Positions 52,450-61,171 of a stretch of 64,000 nucleotides of DNA are shown in pieces. The notes beneath the pieces are model-generated. The model made no database searches, was not told the origin of the DNA, and saw nothing but the letters and a program-made list of their open reading frames with translations. The position numbers and the translations under genes are program-made. Position 1 is the stretch's first letter. Every line of letters begins with the position of its first letter. The DNA is from Cohnella phaseoli (GTDB lineage Bacteria; Bacillota; Bacilli; Paenibacillales; Paenibacillaceae). The stretch lies in contig NZ_QRDZ01000015.1 in assembly GCF_003386235.1 (NCBI RefSeq), positions 124,001 through 188,000 on the forward strand, in the 5' to 3' direction.

Positions 52450-52479
52450 GTGAGCATGAACAGGTATGCGGAATCGTGA
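52450..52479 (+). CDS. Short leader ORF coupled to the downstream glycosyltransferase
   Basis: A strong AGAAGGAGGTGA (52427-52438) does not serve the main gene directly (37 bases away). It serves a tiny frame starting at GTG 52450 or ATG 52456, coding MNRYAES and ending at TGA 52477-52479. That stop overlaps the GTG start of the main gene (GTGA), suggesting translation by reinitiation. The peptide itself may have no function. Confidence 0.45.
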   Translation: MSMNRYAES

Positions 52480-53993
52480 ACGGAGCAAAGCCGAAGCTGA
52501 TGATCTTCTCGCATATTTGCAGCCCGATTTTCGTCACGGGAGCGGAGAAGCTGCTGTTGCTGTTCACCCGCGAGATGGTCCGTCGTTTTCAGTGCGTGAT
52601 GGTCGTTCCGCAAATTGGAGCGATTGCAGAGAAGGCCAGGGAGCTGGGCGTCAAAATCGTCGTTCAGGATATCCCTCTATGTATTTCTTTATATACTGCA
52701 GCTCCTACCATTCATGAAGAGATCGCTGCAATGCAGCGATCTCCGGCATGGGGGAGAATTCATGCCATGCTGGCGGAGGAACGCCCTGACTTTGTGCTGG
52801 TCAACACAAGCGTTCACCCGCTGCCTGCGCTTGCAGCCAAAGCGATGGGAATTCCGACGATCTGGGTGCTGATGGAAACAGTGATGGACCGGCCGTCCAA
52901 GCATATGTCCGTCGGGCTTATCGTGTCCAACAGCGATATCGTCGCAGGCATTTCCCATTCGACGCTTCAGCCGATTCGCGATTTGGCGCCGCAGGCGCGA
53001 ACGTTTATGCTGCCGCCTTATCTCATTAGGGAGGAACTGCTTCCCGGAAGCTGGCCGTATCACCGGATGAGGCTTCGCCAGCAGCACGGCTGGGGCGAGC
53101 ACCACCGCGTGGCGGGCTTTATGGCTGCGACGATCTATGCAAACAAAGGGCTGGAGCAGTTTGTGAACGCGATGCTGCCGATTGCAGCGTCGGACGGTTG
53201 GGCGAGATTTCTCATTTTGGGCAAATCCGCAGATGACGCCTACTACCGTCATTGCCAGAAGCTGGTCTGGGATTCCGGTTACTCGGACAGATTCCTGTTC
53301 CTGCCGTTCGCGGACCAGATTCAACATGCGTATCCCGTCATGGATGTCATCGTCGTGCCCAGCCTGATCGCCGAAGGCTTCGGAATGACCGCGCTGGAAG
53401 GACTGATGTTCGGCAAGGGCGTTGTCGCTTCCGCCTCCGGCGGTCTGACGGAAATCATGAACGCGACGGGAAACGAGGAATATCTTGTACCGCCCGGCGA
53501 CGTAGGGAAGCTAACCGAGCGCGTGAATGGACTGCTAAGCAATGGAACGCTGCTGCGCGCCGTCGGAGAACGCAACATGCAAACGGCGCAGCAGGTGTTC
53601 GGAGTCGAAGCGTTCCGGGAGCGGCTGGCGGAGCTGGTCGCTCAGCTGCCGCAGACCCCGGTGCTTATTCGCGGTTCTTTATGGCGGGGGAGCGCGCCTA
53701 CCGTTTTTCTCATCGAGAATGGCATGAAGCGGCCGTTCGCTTCCGAAGCGGCATTCCTGCAAAGAGGATTCCGGTTTGAGGATGTGACGGAGGTGCCGGA
53801 CGAGGATTTGCAGAGGCTTCCCGCCGGACCGACGCTGTTCGAACAGAAACGGAGAGCTTCCGGCAGGAGAAAAGTACGCAGGGGCAAAGGGCGGGGAATG
53901 AGGCGGAGGCATAGACGTAGCTCGGGCAGGCGGAGCGTCCGTTCGGGCAGAAGGAAGCGGTCGGGCTCCAAAGCCCGCCGCAGAAGAAGGTGA
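52476..53993 (+). CDS. GT4 glycosyltransferase with C-terminal module and Arg-rich tail
   Basis: A 505-residue GT-B enzyme. KLMIFSHICSPIFVTGAEKLLL begins the acceptor domain, and AEGFGMTALEGLMFGKGVVAS is the GT4 Glu-x7-Glu donor motif. Residues about 400-450 form one copy of the beta-type module (VFLIENGMKRPFASEAAF). The last 50 residues are almost pure Arg/Lys/Ser/Gly, placing the basic segment at the C-terminus, whereas the neighbours have it at the N-terminus. The GTG at 52476 lacks its own ribosome site and is probably coupled to the short leader frame. Confidence 0.82.
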   Translation: MNGAKPKLMIFSHICSPIFVTGAEKLLLLFTREMVRRFQCVMVVPQIGAIAEKARELGVKIVVQDIPLCISLYTAAPTIHEEIAAMQRSPAWGRIHAMLAEERPDFVLVNTSVHPLPALAAKAMGIPTIWVLMETVMDRPSKHMSVGLIVSNSDIVAGISHSTLQPIRDLAPQARTFMLPPYLIREELLPGSWPYHRMRLRQQHGWGEHHRVAGFMAATIYANKGLEQFVNAMLPIAASDGWARFLILGKSADDAYYRHCQKLVWDSGYSDRFLFLPFADQIQHAYPVMDVIVVPSLIAEGFGMTALEGLMFGKGVVASASGGLTEIMNATGNEEYLVPPGDVGKLTERVNGLLSNGTLLRAVGERNMQTAQQVFGVEAFRERLAELVAQLPQTPVLIRGSLWRGSAPTVFLIENGMKRPFASEAAFLQRGFRFEDVTEVPDEDLQRLPAGPTLFEQKRRASGRRKVRRGKGRGMRRRHRRSSGRRSVRSGRRKRSGSKARRRRR

Positions 53994-53997
53994 ACCG

Positions 53998-55089
53998 ATG
54001 CGTATCGTGACCATATTGGGAACTCGTCCGGAAATTATTCGTCTTAGCGTGCTGATCGGCAAGCTGGACCGCTTGGCGGAGCGCCACGTGCTCGTTCATA
54101 CGGGGCAAAATTTTACTTCCAGCTTAAGCGGAGTTTTTTTCGAGCAGATGGGACTGCGGGCGCCCGATCTGTTGCTAGATGCCCGGAAACAAACGGTTGG
54201 CGGGCAGTTGGCGTCGATGTTCGGCGCCGTAGAGGAGCTGCTTAGGAAGGAGCGTCCCGACCGGGTGCTCGTGCTCGGCGATACGAACAGCGCCTTGTGC
54301 GCGCTTGTCGCAGAGAGAATGGGCATCCCGGTCGTTCACATGGAGGCGGGCAATCGCTGCTTCGACCTGAACGTACCGGAGGAAAAAAACCGGAGGGTCA
54401 TCGATGCAGTTTCCACCTACAACCTTCCCTACACCGAGAACAGCAAAACGAATTTACTGCGCGAAGGTTTTCCGATCAACCGTATTTTTCGCTCGGGCAA
54501 TCCGATTTACGAAGTGCTGCGCCATTACGGCGAGCAGATTGACGCCAGTCCCATACTGGGACGGCTCGGACTGACCGCCGGGCAATATCTAATCGCGACC
54601 ATCCATCGGGCGGAAAACGTGGATTCTCCGGAGGCGTTGCGCGGAATTATGCAGGGCTTGAGCTTGACGGCCGAGGATTACGGACTGCCTGTCGTATGCA
54701 GCCTGCATCCGCGAACGCAATCCAGATTGTCGGAGGAGCTGCGCAATTCCATTCATCCGCTCGTCACTTTTCATGAGCCGTTCGGTTTTTTCGATTTTGT
54801 TCATTTGGAGAAAAACGCGCTGCTCGCTCTTACGGACAGCGGGACCGTTCAAGAGGAATGCTGCATTTTCGGCGTACCGACCGTAACGGTTCGTCAGACA
54901 ACCGAGCGTCCGGAGACGATCGATTGCGGCAGCAACGTCGTGGCTGGCCTGCAGCCCGACGCGATCCGCAATGCGGCTCGGGTGATGCTTCATCTGCGAG
55001 ATTCCTGGCAATGTCCCGAAGGTTATTTGGATCCGAACGTCTCGGATAAAGTGGCGAAATTTGTGCTTGGAGGGAAAAGGGATGTTTAA
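53998..55089 (+). CDS. wecB: UDP-N-acetylglucosamine 2-epimerase-type enzyme
   Basis: A 363-residue non-hydrolysing 2-epimerase. Visible are TILGTRPEIIRLS, HTGQNF, LGDTNSAL, MEAGNRCFDLNVPEEKNR, TIHRAENVD and TDSGTVQEE. Alone it would interconvert UDP-GlcNAc and UDP-ManNAc. Next to a CapD-type dehydratase and an RmlD-like reductase it more likely performs the last step, C2 epimerisation, as FnlC/WbjD/WbvD do. It starts five bases after the previous stop and overlaps the next gene by eight bases. Confidence 0.9.
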   Translation: MRIVTILGTRPEIIRLSVLIGKLDRLAERHVLVHTGQNFTSSLSGVFFEQMGLRAPDLLLDARKQTVGGQLASMFGAVEELLRKERPDRVLVLGDTNSALCALVAERMGIPVVHMEAGNRCFDLNVPEEKNRRVIDAVSTYNLPYTENSKTNLLREGFPINRIFRSGNPIYEVLRHYGEQIDASPILGRLGLTAGQYLIATIHRAENVDSPEALRGIMQGLSLTAEDYGLPVVCSLHPRTQSRLSEELRNSIHPLVTFHEPFGFFDFVHLEKNALLALTDSGTVQEECCIFGVPTVTVRQTTERPETIDCGSNVVAGLQPDAIRNAARVMLHLRDSWQCPEGYLDPNVSDKVAKFVLGGKRDV

Positions 55090-56065
55090 AGATCGACGTA
55101 TCCTGGTTACCGGGGGAACCGGTTCCTGGGGGTACGAATTGATAAGGCAACTGCTGCCGATGGACCCGGCGGAGGTGATCGTGTTCTCCCGCAACGAGTC
55201 GAGTCAGGTGGCGATGAGCCGGGCGTTCGAGGACCCGCGATTGACGTTTCGGATCGGCGACGTTCGCGACCGGGAGGCACTGTCGAAGGCATGCAAGGGC
55301 GTAGATATTTTGTTCCATCTTGCCGCTCTTAAGCATGTGCCGGTATGCGAGGATCAGCCGTACGAGGCGCTGAAAACGAACGTTATCGGCACGCAGAATG
55401 TAATTGAAGCGGCAATCGAGAACAAGATTGAGCGAGTCATCAATATTTCTACAGACAAGGCGGCCAATCCGTCGAACTTCTACGGAATGACGAAAGCGAT
55501 CGGGGAGAAGCTGATCGTTTACGCCAATCTGCTGGACAGCGAGACGAAATTCGTCTGCGTCCGCGGCGGCAATGTGCTGGGCACGAACGGTAGCGTCGTT
55601 CACCTGTTTATGAATCAAATCAAGCATAAGCAGCAGATCGGCTTGACGGATCGCCAAATGACAAGGTTTTTCATGACGCTGGAGGATGCGATCCGGCTGC
55701 TGTTCAAGGCGACGGCGCAGAGCATCGGCGGGGAAATTTTCGTGATGACGATGCCGACATGCCGTATCGTCGATCTGGCGGAGGTGCTGATGGACGCCCT
55801 TGGCAGGAAGGTGGAGATGGTCGAAACCGGCATTCGGCCCGGCGAGAAAATCCATGAAATTTTGCTGACCGAATACGAGAGTTTGAATACGATCGTGTAC
55901 GACGACCAGTATCTTGTTATTTTGCCGACGTTGGACATTCCCGGGCTGCGCGCGCATTACAAAGCGTACGATCCGGTCGATTTCGCAAGCTTCTCTTCCA
56001 GCCAGTCTCTGATGGATCGGCAGCAGATTCGGGCCATGCTGCAGCGAGGAGGTTTTCTTACGTGA
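55082..56065 (+). CDS. UDP-GlcNAc 4,6-dehydratase/epimerase (FnlA/CapE/WbvB type)
   Basis: A 327-residue extended SDR. TGGTGSWGYELI binds NAD, and LAALKHVPVCEDQPYEA, STDKAANPSNFYGMTK (catalytic Thr/Asp/Lys and Tyr-x3-Lys) and RGGNVLGTNGSVVHLF are signatures of soluble CapD/CapE-type enzymes that turn UDP-GlcNAc into 4-keto-6-deoxy sugars with 3,5-epimerisation. ATG at 55082 follows GGAGGG and overlaps the 2-epimerase end. It acts in the cytoplasm. Confidence 0.88.
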   Translation: MFKDRRILVTGGTGSWGYELIRQLLPMDPAEVIVFSRNESSQVAMSRAFEDPRLTFRIGDVRDREALSKACKGVDILFHLAALKHVPVCEDQPYEALKTNVIGTQNVIEAAIENKIERVINISTDKAANPSNFYGMTKAIGEKLIVYANLLDSETKFVCVRGGNVLGTNGSVVHLFMNQIKHKQQIGLTDRQMTRFFMTLEDAIRLLFKATAQSIGGEIFVMTMPTCRIVDLAEVLMDALGRKVEMVETGIRPGEKIHEILLTEYESLNTIVYDDQYLVILPTLDIPGLRAHYKAYDPVDFASFSSSQSLMDRQQIRAMLQRGGFLT

Positions 56066-56922
56066 AAATCCTGCTTCTGGGCGGATACGGAATGGCGGGT
56101 CATATGACCGCTTCCTATTTACGGACCAGGCCGGGCTGCGAGTTGACCGTTACGGTCAGGCCCGAGACGATCGCGAATCGAACCTTGAAGGCGCTGGAAG
56201 GCCTTCAGGTTCGGGAACTCGATGTCCGATCCTTCGAAGCGGTGCAGGAACTCGTCCATAAAATCGTCCCCGACGTGATCGTGAACGCCGTTGGCATTCT
56301 AAATCATCATGCCGAGGATCGGCCGCTCGACGCGTACAAGGTGAACGGGCTGCTGCCGCATTGGCTCCGTCATCTTGGCGACCGCTGCGGCGCAAGGTTG
56401 ATCCATATCAGCTCGGATTGCGTCTTTTCGGGGGAGCGGGGCGGTTACGTAGAGACGGACGAACCGGACGGAACGACCGTCTACGCCAAAACCAAGGCGC
56501 TTGGGGAGATGCGCAGCGGCAAGCATGTCACCGTTCGCACCTCCATTATCGGACCGGACGATAAGCCTTCAGGCATCGGGCTAATGAAATGGTTTCTAGC
56601 ATGCGAGGGAGAAGTAAGAGGTTATCGCAACGTGCTGTGGAACGGCGTCACTACGCTTGAGCTAGCCAAGGCGATCGAGTGGCTCATCAGGCGGCCGGAA
56701 ATCGGCGGGCTTGTGCATTTGACCGCCCCGGAAACGGTGTCCAAGCATGAGTTGCTGCTGATGATGCAGGAGAAGTTCGACAAGCGGAACGTAACGGTCG
56801 TCCCCGTGGACGAACCGGTCATTGACCGTACGCTTACGGCGACAAGGGACGATTTCGATTACCGCCCGCCCCGCTACGCGGAAATGCTTGAGGAGCTACG
56901 CGGGTGGACGTCGTCGTTATGA
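56062..56922 (+). CDS. RmlD-like NAD(P)-dependent sugar 4-ketoreductase (FnlB/WbvR-like)
   Basis: A 286-residue SDR of the RmlD family. GGYGMAGHMTA binds the cofactor, ISSDCVFSGERGGYVETD and YAKTKALGE carry the Ser, Tyr and Lys of the active site. It would reduce the 4-keto group made by the upstream dehydratase. WbvR, an RmlD homologue, does this in UDP-L-QuiNAc synthesis, while FnlB/WbjC make the FucNAc series. Start GTG at 56062 overlaps the preceding TGA. Confidence 0.83.
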   Translation: MKILLLGGYGMAGHMTASYLRTRPGCELTVTVRPETIANRTLKALEGLQVRELDVRSFEAVQELVHKIVPDVIVNAVGILNHHAEDRPLDAYKVNGLLPHWLRHLGDRCGARLIHISSDCVFSGERGGYVETDEPDGTTVYAKTKALGEMRSGKHVTVRTSIIGPDDKPSGIGLMKWFLACEGEVRGYRNVLWNGVTTLELAKAIEWLIRRPEIGGLVHLTAPETVSKHELLLMMQEKFDKRNVTVVPVDEPVIDRTLTATRDDFDYRPPRYAEMLEELRGWTSSL

Positions 56923-57860
56923 CGGCCCGCAGAATACTTATTACCGGGGCGGCGGGGTTTACGGGGCTTCATGCCTGCCGCAAGTTCGCTTCATCCGGCT
57001 GGGAGGTCGTCGCCGCGGTATCTCCCCGCGGGGCGCTTCCCGTCGTTCCGCAGGCCGCGTATACGGAGCGCTGCGAGCTGACGGACGGCGCTGCGGTAGC
57101 CGAGATGATGCGGAGACTGAAGCCGGATGCGGTGCTCCATTTGGCCGGACGCAACGCGGTCGATGTCTCTTGGAAGACGCCGTCGTCGTCGTTGGCCGCC
57201 AATCTGATGTCGACCGCTTATGTGCTGGACGGCGCGCGCGCGATTGACGGCTGTAGAGTGCTCGTGGCCGGGTCGATGCTGCAGGCGAGCGAAGCCGCCT
57301 TGTCCGAAGCCGCGCATCCTTACGGGTTTAGCAAAACGCTGCAAACGGCGGCCGCCAAGGCCTGGCATCGCTGGTACGGGCTGCCGGTCATGATCGTCGA
57401 GCCTTCCAATCTGATCGGACCCGGTAACAGCGGCGGTTTATGCGGCAAAATCGTCCGATGGGCGGTGGCCGCCGAACAGTCGGAGGGGGGCGCGCCTCCG
57501 TTTCGGCTGTCTTCGCTGGATGAGTCGAGGGATTTTATGGACGTCCGGGATGCGGTGGCCGCTTACGAACTGCTGCTCGGCGAAGGCGAGCCGGGAAGGA
57601 GCTATGCGATCGAGTCCGGACGCTTTCGAACGTTGGCCGAAGTCAAGAGCGTGTTTGATGAACTGGCGACGAAGAAGCTGCCATGGGAGCTTGGCGAAGG
57701 AGCTGCATTGCCGTCTCCTCGGCCGAGAGACTGTTCGGCGATCCGAGCGCTAGGTTGGAGCCCGAAGCGGACGTTCCGCCAATCGATCCTCGATGCTTTG
57801 GAGGGCGAACGGGAACGAAACCGCATGGAAAGGGGAGGGTCCCCATTTTCCGGTCCGTAA
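56904..57860 (+). CDS. NAD-dependent epimerase/dehydratase
   Basis: A 318-residue extended SDR. ILITGAAGFTGLHA is the Rossmann motif. AGSMLQASE stands at the active-site Ser position and YGFSKTLQ gives Tyr-x3-Lys. SRDFMDVRDAVAAYELLL is the nucleotide-sugar domain pattern of GDP-mannose dehydratase or 4-epimerase relatives. The exact substrate is unclear. A GTG at 56904 has AGGAG eight bases upstream and overlaps the reductase by 19 bases; an ATG at 56919 is an alternative. Confidence 0.8.
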   Translation: MDVVVMTARRILITGAAGFTGLHACRKFASSGWEVVAAVSPRGALPVVPQAAYTERCELTDGAAVAEMMRRLKPDAVLHLAGRNAVDVSWKTPSSSLAANLMSTAYVLDGARAIDGCRVLVAGSMLQASEAALSEAAHPYGFSKTLQTAAAKAWHRWYGLPVMIVEPSNLIGPGNSGGLCGKIVRWAVAAEQSEGGAPPFRLSSLDESRDFMDVRDAVAAYELLLGEGEPGRSYAIESGRFRTLAEVKSVFDELATKKLPWELGEGAALPSPRPRDCSAIRALGWSPKRTFRQSILDALEGERERNRMERGGSPFSGP

Positions 57861-58585
57861 ATCCGCTTGTATCTATCGTTGTCCCCTTTTATAACGATCC
57901 GTACATTCGAGAGGCTTTAGAGAGCGCACTTGCGCAAACCTATAAGCCTCTTGAGATTATCGTCGTGAACGATGGCTCCGAGCGGGAAACGGACGTACTG
58001 TACCGGCTCGAAGGGGCCGGACGCATCCAAGTCGTTCATCAACCGAACCGGGGTACGGCCAGCGCGCTGAACGCCGGCTTTCGTCTTGCCAAGGGGCAAT
58101 ACGCGGCGTGGCTGAGCTCGGATGATCGGTTCCGTCCCGACAAGATCGAGAAGCAGGTGCGCTTTATGCAGCAAAGCGGTTGTTCGATCAGCCATACGGC
58201 GTTCCGACGAATCAACGGCGAAGGTGTGGCCGAGATGCGCCCCGTCGTGCTGGCAGAGGGAACGATGCTGCAGTTTTATCGGTCGCTGCTGCTCAGCAAC
58301 ACAGTTAACGGCTGCACGGTCATGCTAACCCGGACGCTGTTTGACCGGATGGACGGCTTTAACGAGCGTCTTCCCTATACGCACGACTACGAGCTGTGGC
58401 TCAGAATCATTCTGGCGGGTTATCCGATCGGCTATTTGCGCGAGCCGTTGACGGATTACCGCGTGCATTCCGCAATGGGAACCATCAAGCACGGCGCGGC
58501 GATTGAACAGGAACTGGAAAATATTAGGAATAAGTATCATCCGCAGTTGCAAAGGTTAGTAACTGTTCTGGAAGGAAGGGCGTAA
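57845..58585 (+). CDS. GT2 glycosyltransferase, probable ATT start
   Basis: A 246-residue GT-A enzyme: PLVSIVVPFYNDPYIREALESAL, VVNDGSERETD, LSSDDRFRPDK (metal motif) and THDYELWLRIILAG. It is paralogous to the protein at 61172-61894. No ATG, GTG or TTG stands near the expected N-terminus. An ATT at 57845 lies five bases after AGGGGAGGG and gives exactly the same six residues before PLVS as the paralogue, so an ATT start is proposed. The next in-frame ATG upstream, at 57683, would add 54 residues that look like antisense-frame sequence. It overlaps the upstream gene by 16 bases. Confidence 0.8.
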   Translation: MFRSVNPLVSIVVPFYNDPYIREALESALAQTYKPLEIIVVNDGSERETDVLYRLEGAGRIQVVHQPNRGTASALNAGFRLAKGQYAAWLSSDDRFRPDKIEKQVRFMQQSGCSISHTAFRRINGEGVAEMRPVVLAEGTMLQFYRSLLLSNTVNGCTVMLTRTLFDRMDGFNERLPYTHDYELWLRIILAGYPIGYLREPLTDYRVHSAMGTIKHGAAIEQELENIRNKYHPQLQRLVTVLEGRA

Positions 58586-58589
58586 GTTG

Positions 58590-58645
58590 AGAGGGGTTAT
58601 CTTTCCGGGCCGCCGCATGACGACGCCGAGAAGATAACCCCTCTT
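58590..58645. terminator. Terminator between convergent glycosyltransferases
   Basis: AGAGGGGTTATCTT pairs with AAGATAACCCCTCT. The following T-tract is short and interrupted (TTGATTT), so it is moderate in strength. It serves the convergent genes ending at 58585 and 58649. Confidence 0.75.
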
Positions 58646-58648
58646 GAT

Positions 58649-60034
58649 TTAGTGAATCGGAAACCCGATCGGAGAACGATGAAACAGCTCGGGAGCGATG
58701 AATACGGCCCGGTCCATGTTCCAGCCGAAGCGAGTCAGCGTTTCCTCCCAGACGAGCGGCCGCAGCCGTTGGCCTTCGCTGTAATACAGGCCGCCGTTCG
58801 GCCCCCGGTACAGAGCGTAGTCGTGCAGCTCGAAGTTCTCCCAAACGTCGCCCCGCATCGGCCAGCCATCCCCGTAGCTCCAGATCTGCTCGTAGCCGAG
58901 CGGGATCGCGTCCTCCGGCCGCAGGCCGATGGCGAGCATCGTCGCTTCGCTCTCGATCGGATAGCGAACGCCATGGCAGACGCTGTACATTCCTCCTGCC
59001 GGGTCCCGCGCGATAAACACGTCGGGATAACCGTGAGGGAAGTTCCCGGCGTCGATCGGATGACCGGTCGGCAGGCTGTTCAGCAACGCGGAGCCGCATC
59101 GGCCGACACGGTCGAAGCTGAGATTGAGTCGGCAGAATGTATCGTACGAGTGAATCGGCCGCTTATGTCCGCGTTCGATGCGGTAGACGCAGCCGTCCTC
59201 TCCCATGCCGTACCAGCCGCTTGGCAGCTCGGGCGTTTGCGGTGCATGATGGGGGTGGGGCGAGGCGTAGCGATCGGGCAAAAACGCGGGATCGTGCACC
59301 AGAATAAGCCGTTCCGGATTAAAGCCCCATTTGCGGATAAACAGGCGGCGATTGGTTGCGGCTACGCCGTACATGTCGATTGCATTGGCATTAAAGCTCC
59401 GGTTGCCTTCATGATAAATGAAGACGTCGCCGGCAAGTCGCAGAAATAATCCCTCCCGCAGCGCTCGGTAACCAAGATCGATATCCTCGTAGCCTCCGAC
59501 GCCAAACGCTTCGTCGAAGCCTCCCAACCGCTGCCAAGTACTGCGTCTGAGCAGCATACAGAAGCCGCTGAGCGCGGCCAAGTCCTGCCATTGAGCCGGA
59601 TTGTGCCGATTGAAGTTTTGCGAGAACAGATGGTACTGTCCTTCGCTGCTGACATCTACAGCGATTTTCTGCAAAGGGAGGACGAAGTTCGATTTCGGCC
59701 CGACAATGCCGACCCGCTCGTCTGCGTGCAGGCATTGCAGCATGACGGTCAGCCAGTTATGCGAGACGATCGTATCGTTGTTGAGCAGCAGGATATGGTC
59801 TCCGCCGGCTGCCGCCGCGCCTTGATTGCAGGCGGCGGCGAATCCGCGGTTCACGCCGTTCGCGATCAGCTTGACGTCGGGCTGCTGAGCGAGCCAAGCC
59901 GTCGTGCCGTCGATCGAACCGTTGTCGACGAAGATCAATTCGTAAGGGCTGTTCGTGAAGACGCGAATGCTGTGCAAGCAGCGCATCGTCTGGTCAAGAT
60001 TGTTCAGCGTAAGAATTACAATGCTCGTCAGCAT
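58649..60034 (-). CDS. GT2 glycosyltransferase with three C-terminal beta-type modules
   Basis: A 461-residue protein. The N-terminal 240 residues are a GT-A domain (SIVILTLNNLDQTMRCLHSI, VDNGSIDGTTAW, LLNNDTIV, GGYEDIDLGYRAL). Residues about 275-461 hold three copies of a 50-60-residue module (VYRIERGHKRPIHS, MYSVCHGVRYPIES, LYYSEGQRLRPLV starts; GHPI, GWPM, GFPI ends). The modules are likely carbohydrate- or surface-binding (inference). It has no basic head. It overlaps the next minus-strand gene by seven bases. Confidence 0.87.
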   Translation of the reverse strand: MLTSIVILTLNNLDQTMRCLHSIRVFTNSPYELIFVDNGSIDGTTAWLAQQPDVKLIANGVNRGFAAACNQGAAAAGGDHILLLNNDTIVSHNWLTVMLQCLHADERVGIVGPKSNFVLPLQKIAVDVSSEGQYHLFSQNFNRHNPAQWQDLAALSGFCMLLRRSTWQRLGGFDEAFGVGGYEDIDLGYRALREGLFLRLAGDVFIYHEGNRSFNANAIDMYGVAATNRRLFIRKWGFNPERLILVHDPAFLPDRYASPHPHHAPQTPELPSGWYGMGEDGCVYRIERGHKRPIHSYDTFCRLNLSFDRVGRCGSALLNSLPTGHPIDAGNFPHGYPDVFIARDPAGGMYSVCHGVRYPIESEATMLAIGLRPEDAIPLGYEQIWSYGDGWPMRGDVWENFELHDYALYRGPNGGLYYSEGQRLRPLVWEETLTRFGWNMDRAVFIAPELFHRSPIGFPIH

Positions 60035-61122
60035 GGTCTCGCACCAAGGGTCAAGAGCATGCCGGAGAACCGAGCCGCATAGTTTTCCATCGAAAATTCA
60101 CTCCGAACATGTTTTTTTCCCGTTTCAACGAGAGAATTTCTCAGCTTGCGCTCCGTCATTAGCCGCATTACCCGATCCGCCGCTCCGCTTATATCTCCGT
60201 GGGAGTAATAGAGCCCCGTCGTTCCGTCGAGGATCGCCGAACTTACCCCGTCCGAGTTGGAGGTGACGATCGGACAGCCTGAGCTAAGAGCTTCCAGCGC
60301 CACGTAGGGCGCTCCTTCGGATTTGGAGGTCATGCAGAGGACGCCTCCGGAAGAAGCGACCAAATCGTAGTAATAGGGCATTAACGAGTTGGCGACGTTA
60401 TGGTGATGAAAAATGTAATGGCCAAGTCCGAGCCCTTGCGTCCATATCGCAAGCTGTTCGGCCTCTCCCGGTTCGGCCAAAGCCGGGTCGCTGAACATCC
60501 ATAGCCGCACGCCGGGTTTGCGCTTGATCACTTCTGCTCCGATAAGCAGAAAGTCGCGCCAGTTTTTGTTATCCTCCAACCTGCCGATCCACACCAGCGG
60601 AGAGTAATCGAGAGGGGGGGCCGGGGGATAAGCGAACGAGCTTCTGTCGAAGGCGCGAGGATCGAATGGGTTGGCGAACGAAAATTTAGGATTAAAAGGA
60701 TACAACTCCTCCAGCAAGGCGCCGATGACCGGGGTTCCGGGATATAGGATCGCATCGGCGTATTCGTTCACGAAAGGGATCGCCTCCGACAGATTGCGCC
60801 GGGCCTGTTCGGGAGAGCCGAAGCCCTGGATTTCATAGATGATCGGTTTCGCGAAGCCGAGTTGGCGAAATAGCGCCATTTGCAGAAAAAAAGACGTGAC
60901 CACGATGCAATCGAATGAATAATAGTCGAGTATGTGCCGGACGGCAGGCGGCTCCGAGGCGTAGAATACCGGAATGCCCGGAGCGAAATCGGAGGAGCCG
61001 CTGCCTTCCCGAAAGTAAAGAAAATGGCTGTAGATCCCTGCGGGGAGCAAAGCTTGATGCCTTAGCCGATTCAAGGTATTTACCCCGCCGCTAGGCACGA
61101 TAAATACGAACAGAACCTTCAA
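60028..61122 (-). CDS. GT4 glycosyltransferase
   Basis: A 364-residue GT-B enzyme. LFVFIVPSGGVNTLNRLRHQAL begins the N-terminal domain. LVWIGRLEDNKNWRDFLLIG begins the donor domain, and KSEGAPYVALEALSSGCPIV is the GT4 motif (here EGAPYVALE). A TTG start at 61122 has GGGGAGGG seven bases upstream. It is the middle gene of a three-gene minus-strand run from 61894 to 58649. Donor and acceptor unknown. Confidence 0.86.
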   Translation of the reverse strand: MKVLFVFIVPSGGVNTLNRLRHQALLPAGIYSHFLYFREGSGSSDFAPGIPVFYASEPPAVRHILDYYSFDCIVVTSFFLQMALFRQLGFAKPIIYEIQGFGSPEQARRNLSEAIPFVNEYADAILYPGTPVIGALLEELYPFNPKFSFANPFDPRAFDRSSFAYPPAPPLDYSPLVWIGRLEDNKNWRDFLLIGAEVIKRKPGVRLWMFSDPALAEPGEAEQLAIWTQGLGLGHYIFHHHNVANSLMPYYYDLVASSGGVLCMTSKSEGAPYVALEALSSGCPIVTSNSDGVSSAILDGTTGLYYSHGDISGAADRVMRLMTERKLRNSLVETGKKHVRSEFSMENYAARFSGMLLTLGARPC

Positions 61123-61171
61123 GTGGATCCCTCCCCGGTGGCCAAAAATAACGGCGCAAACAGGCCGGTTG

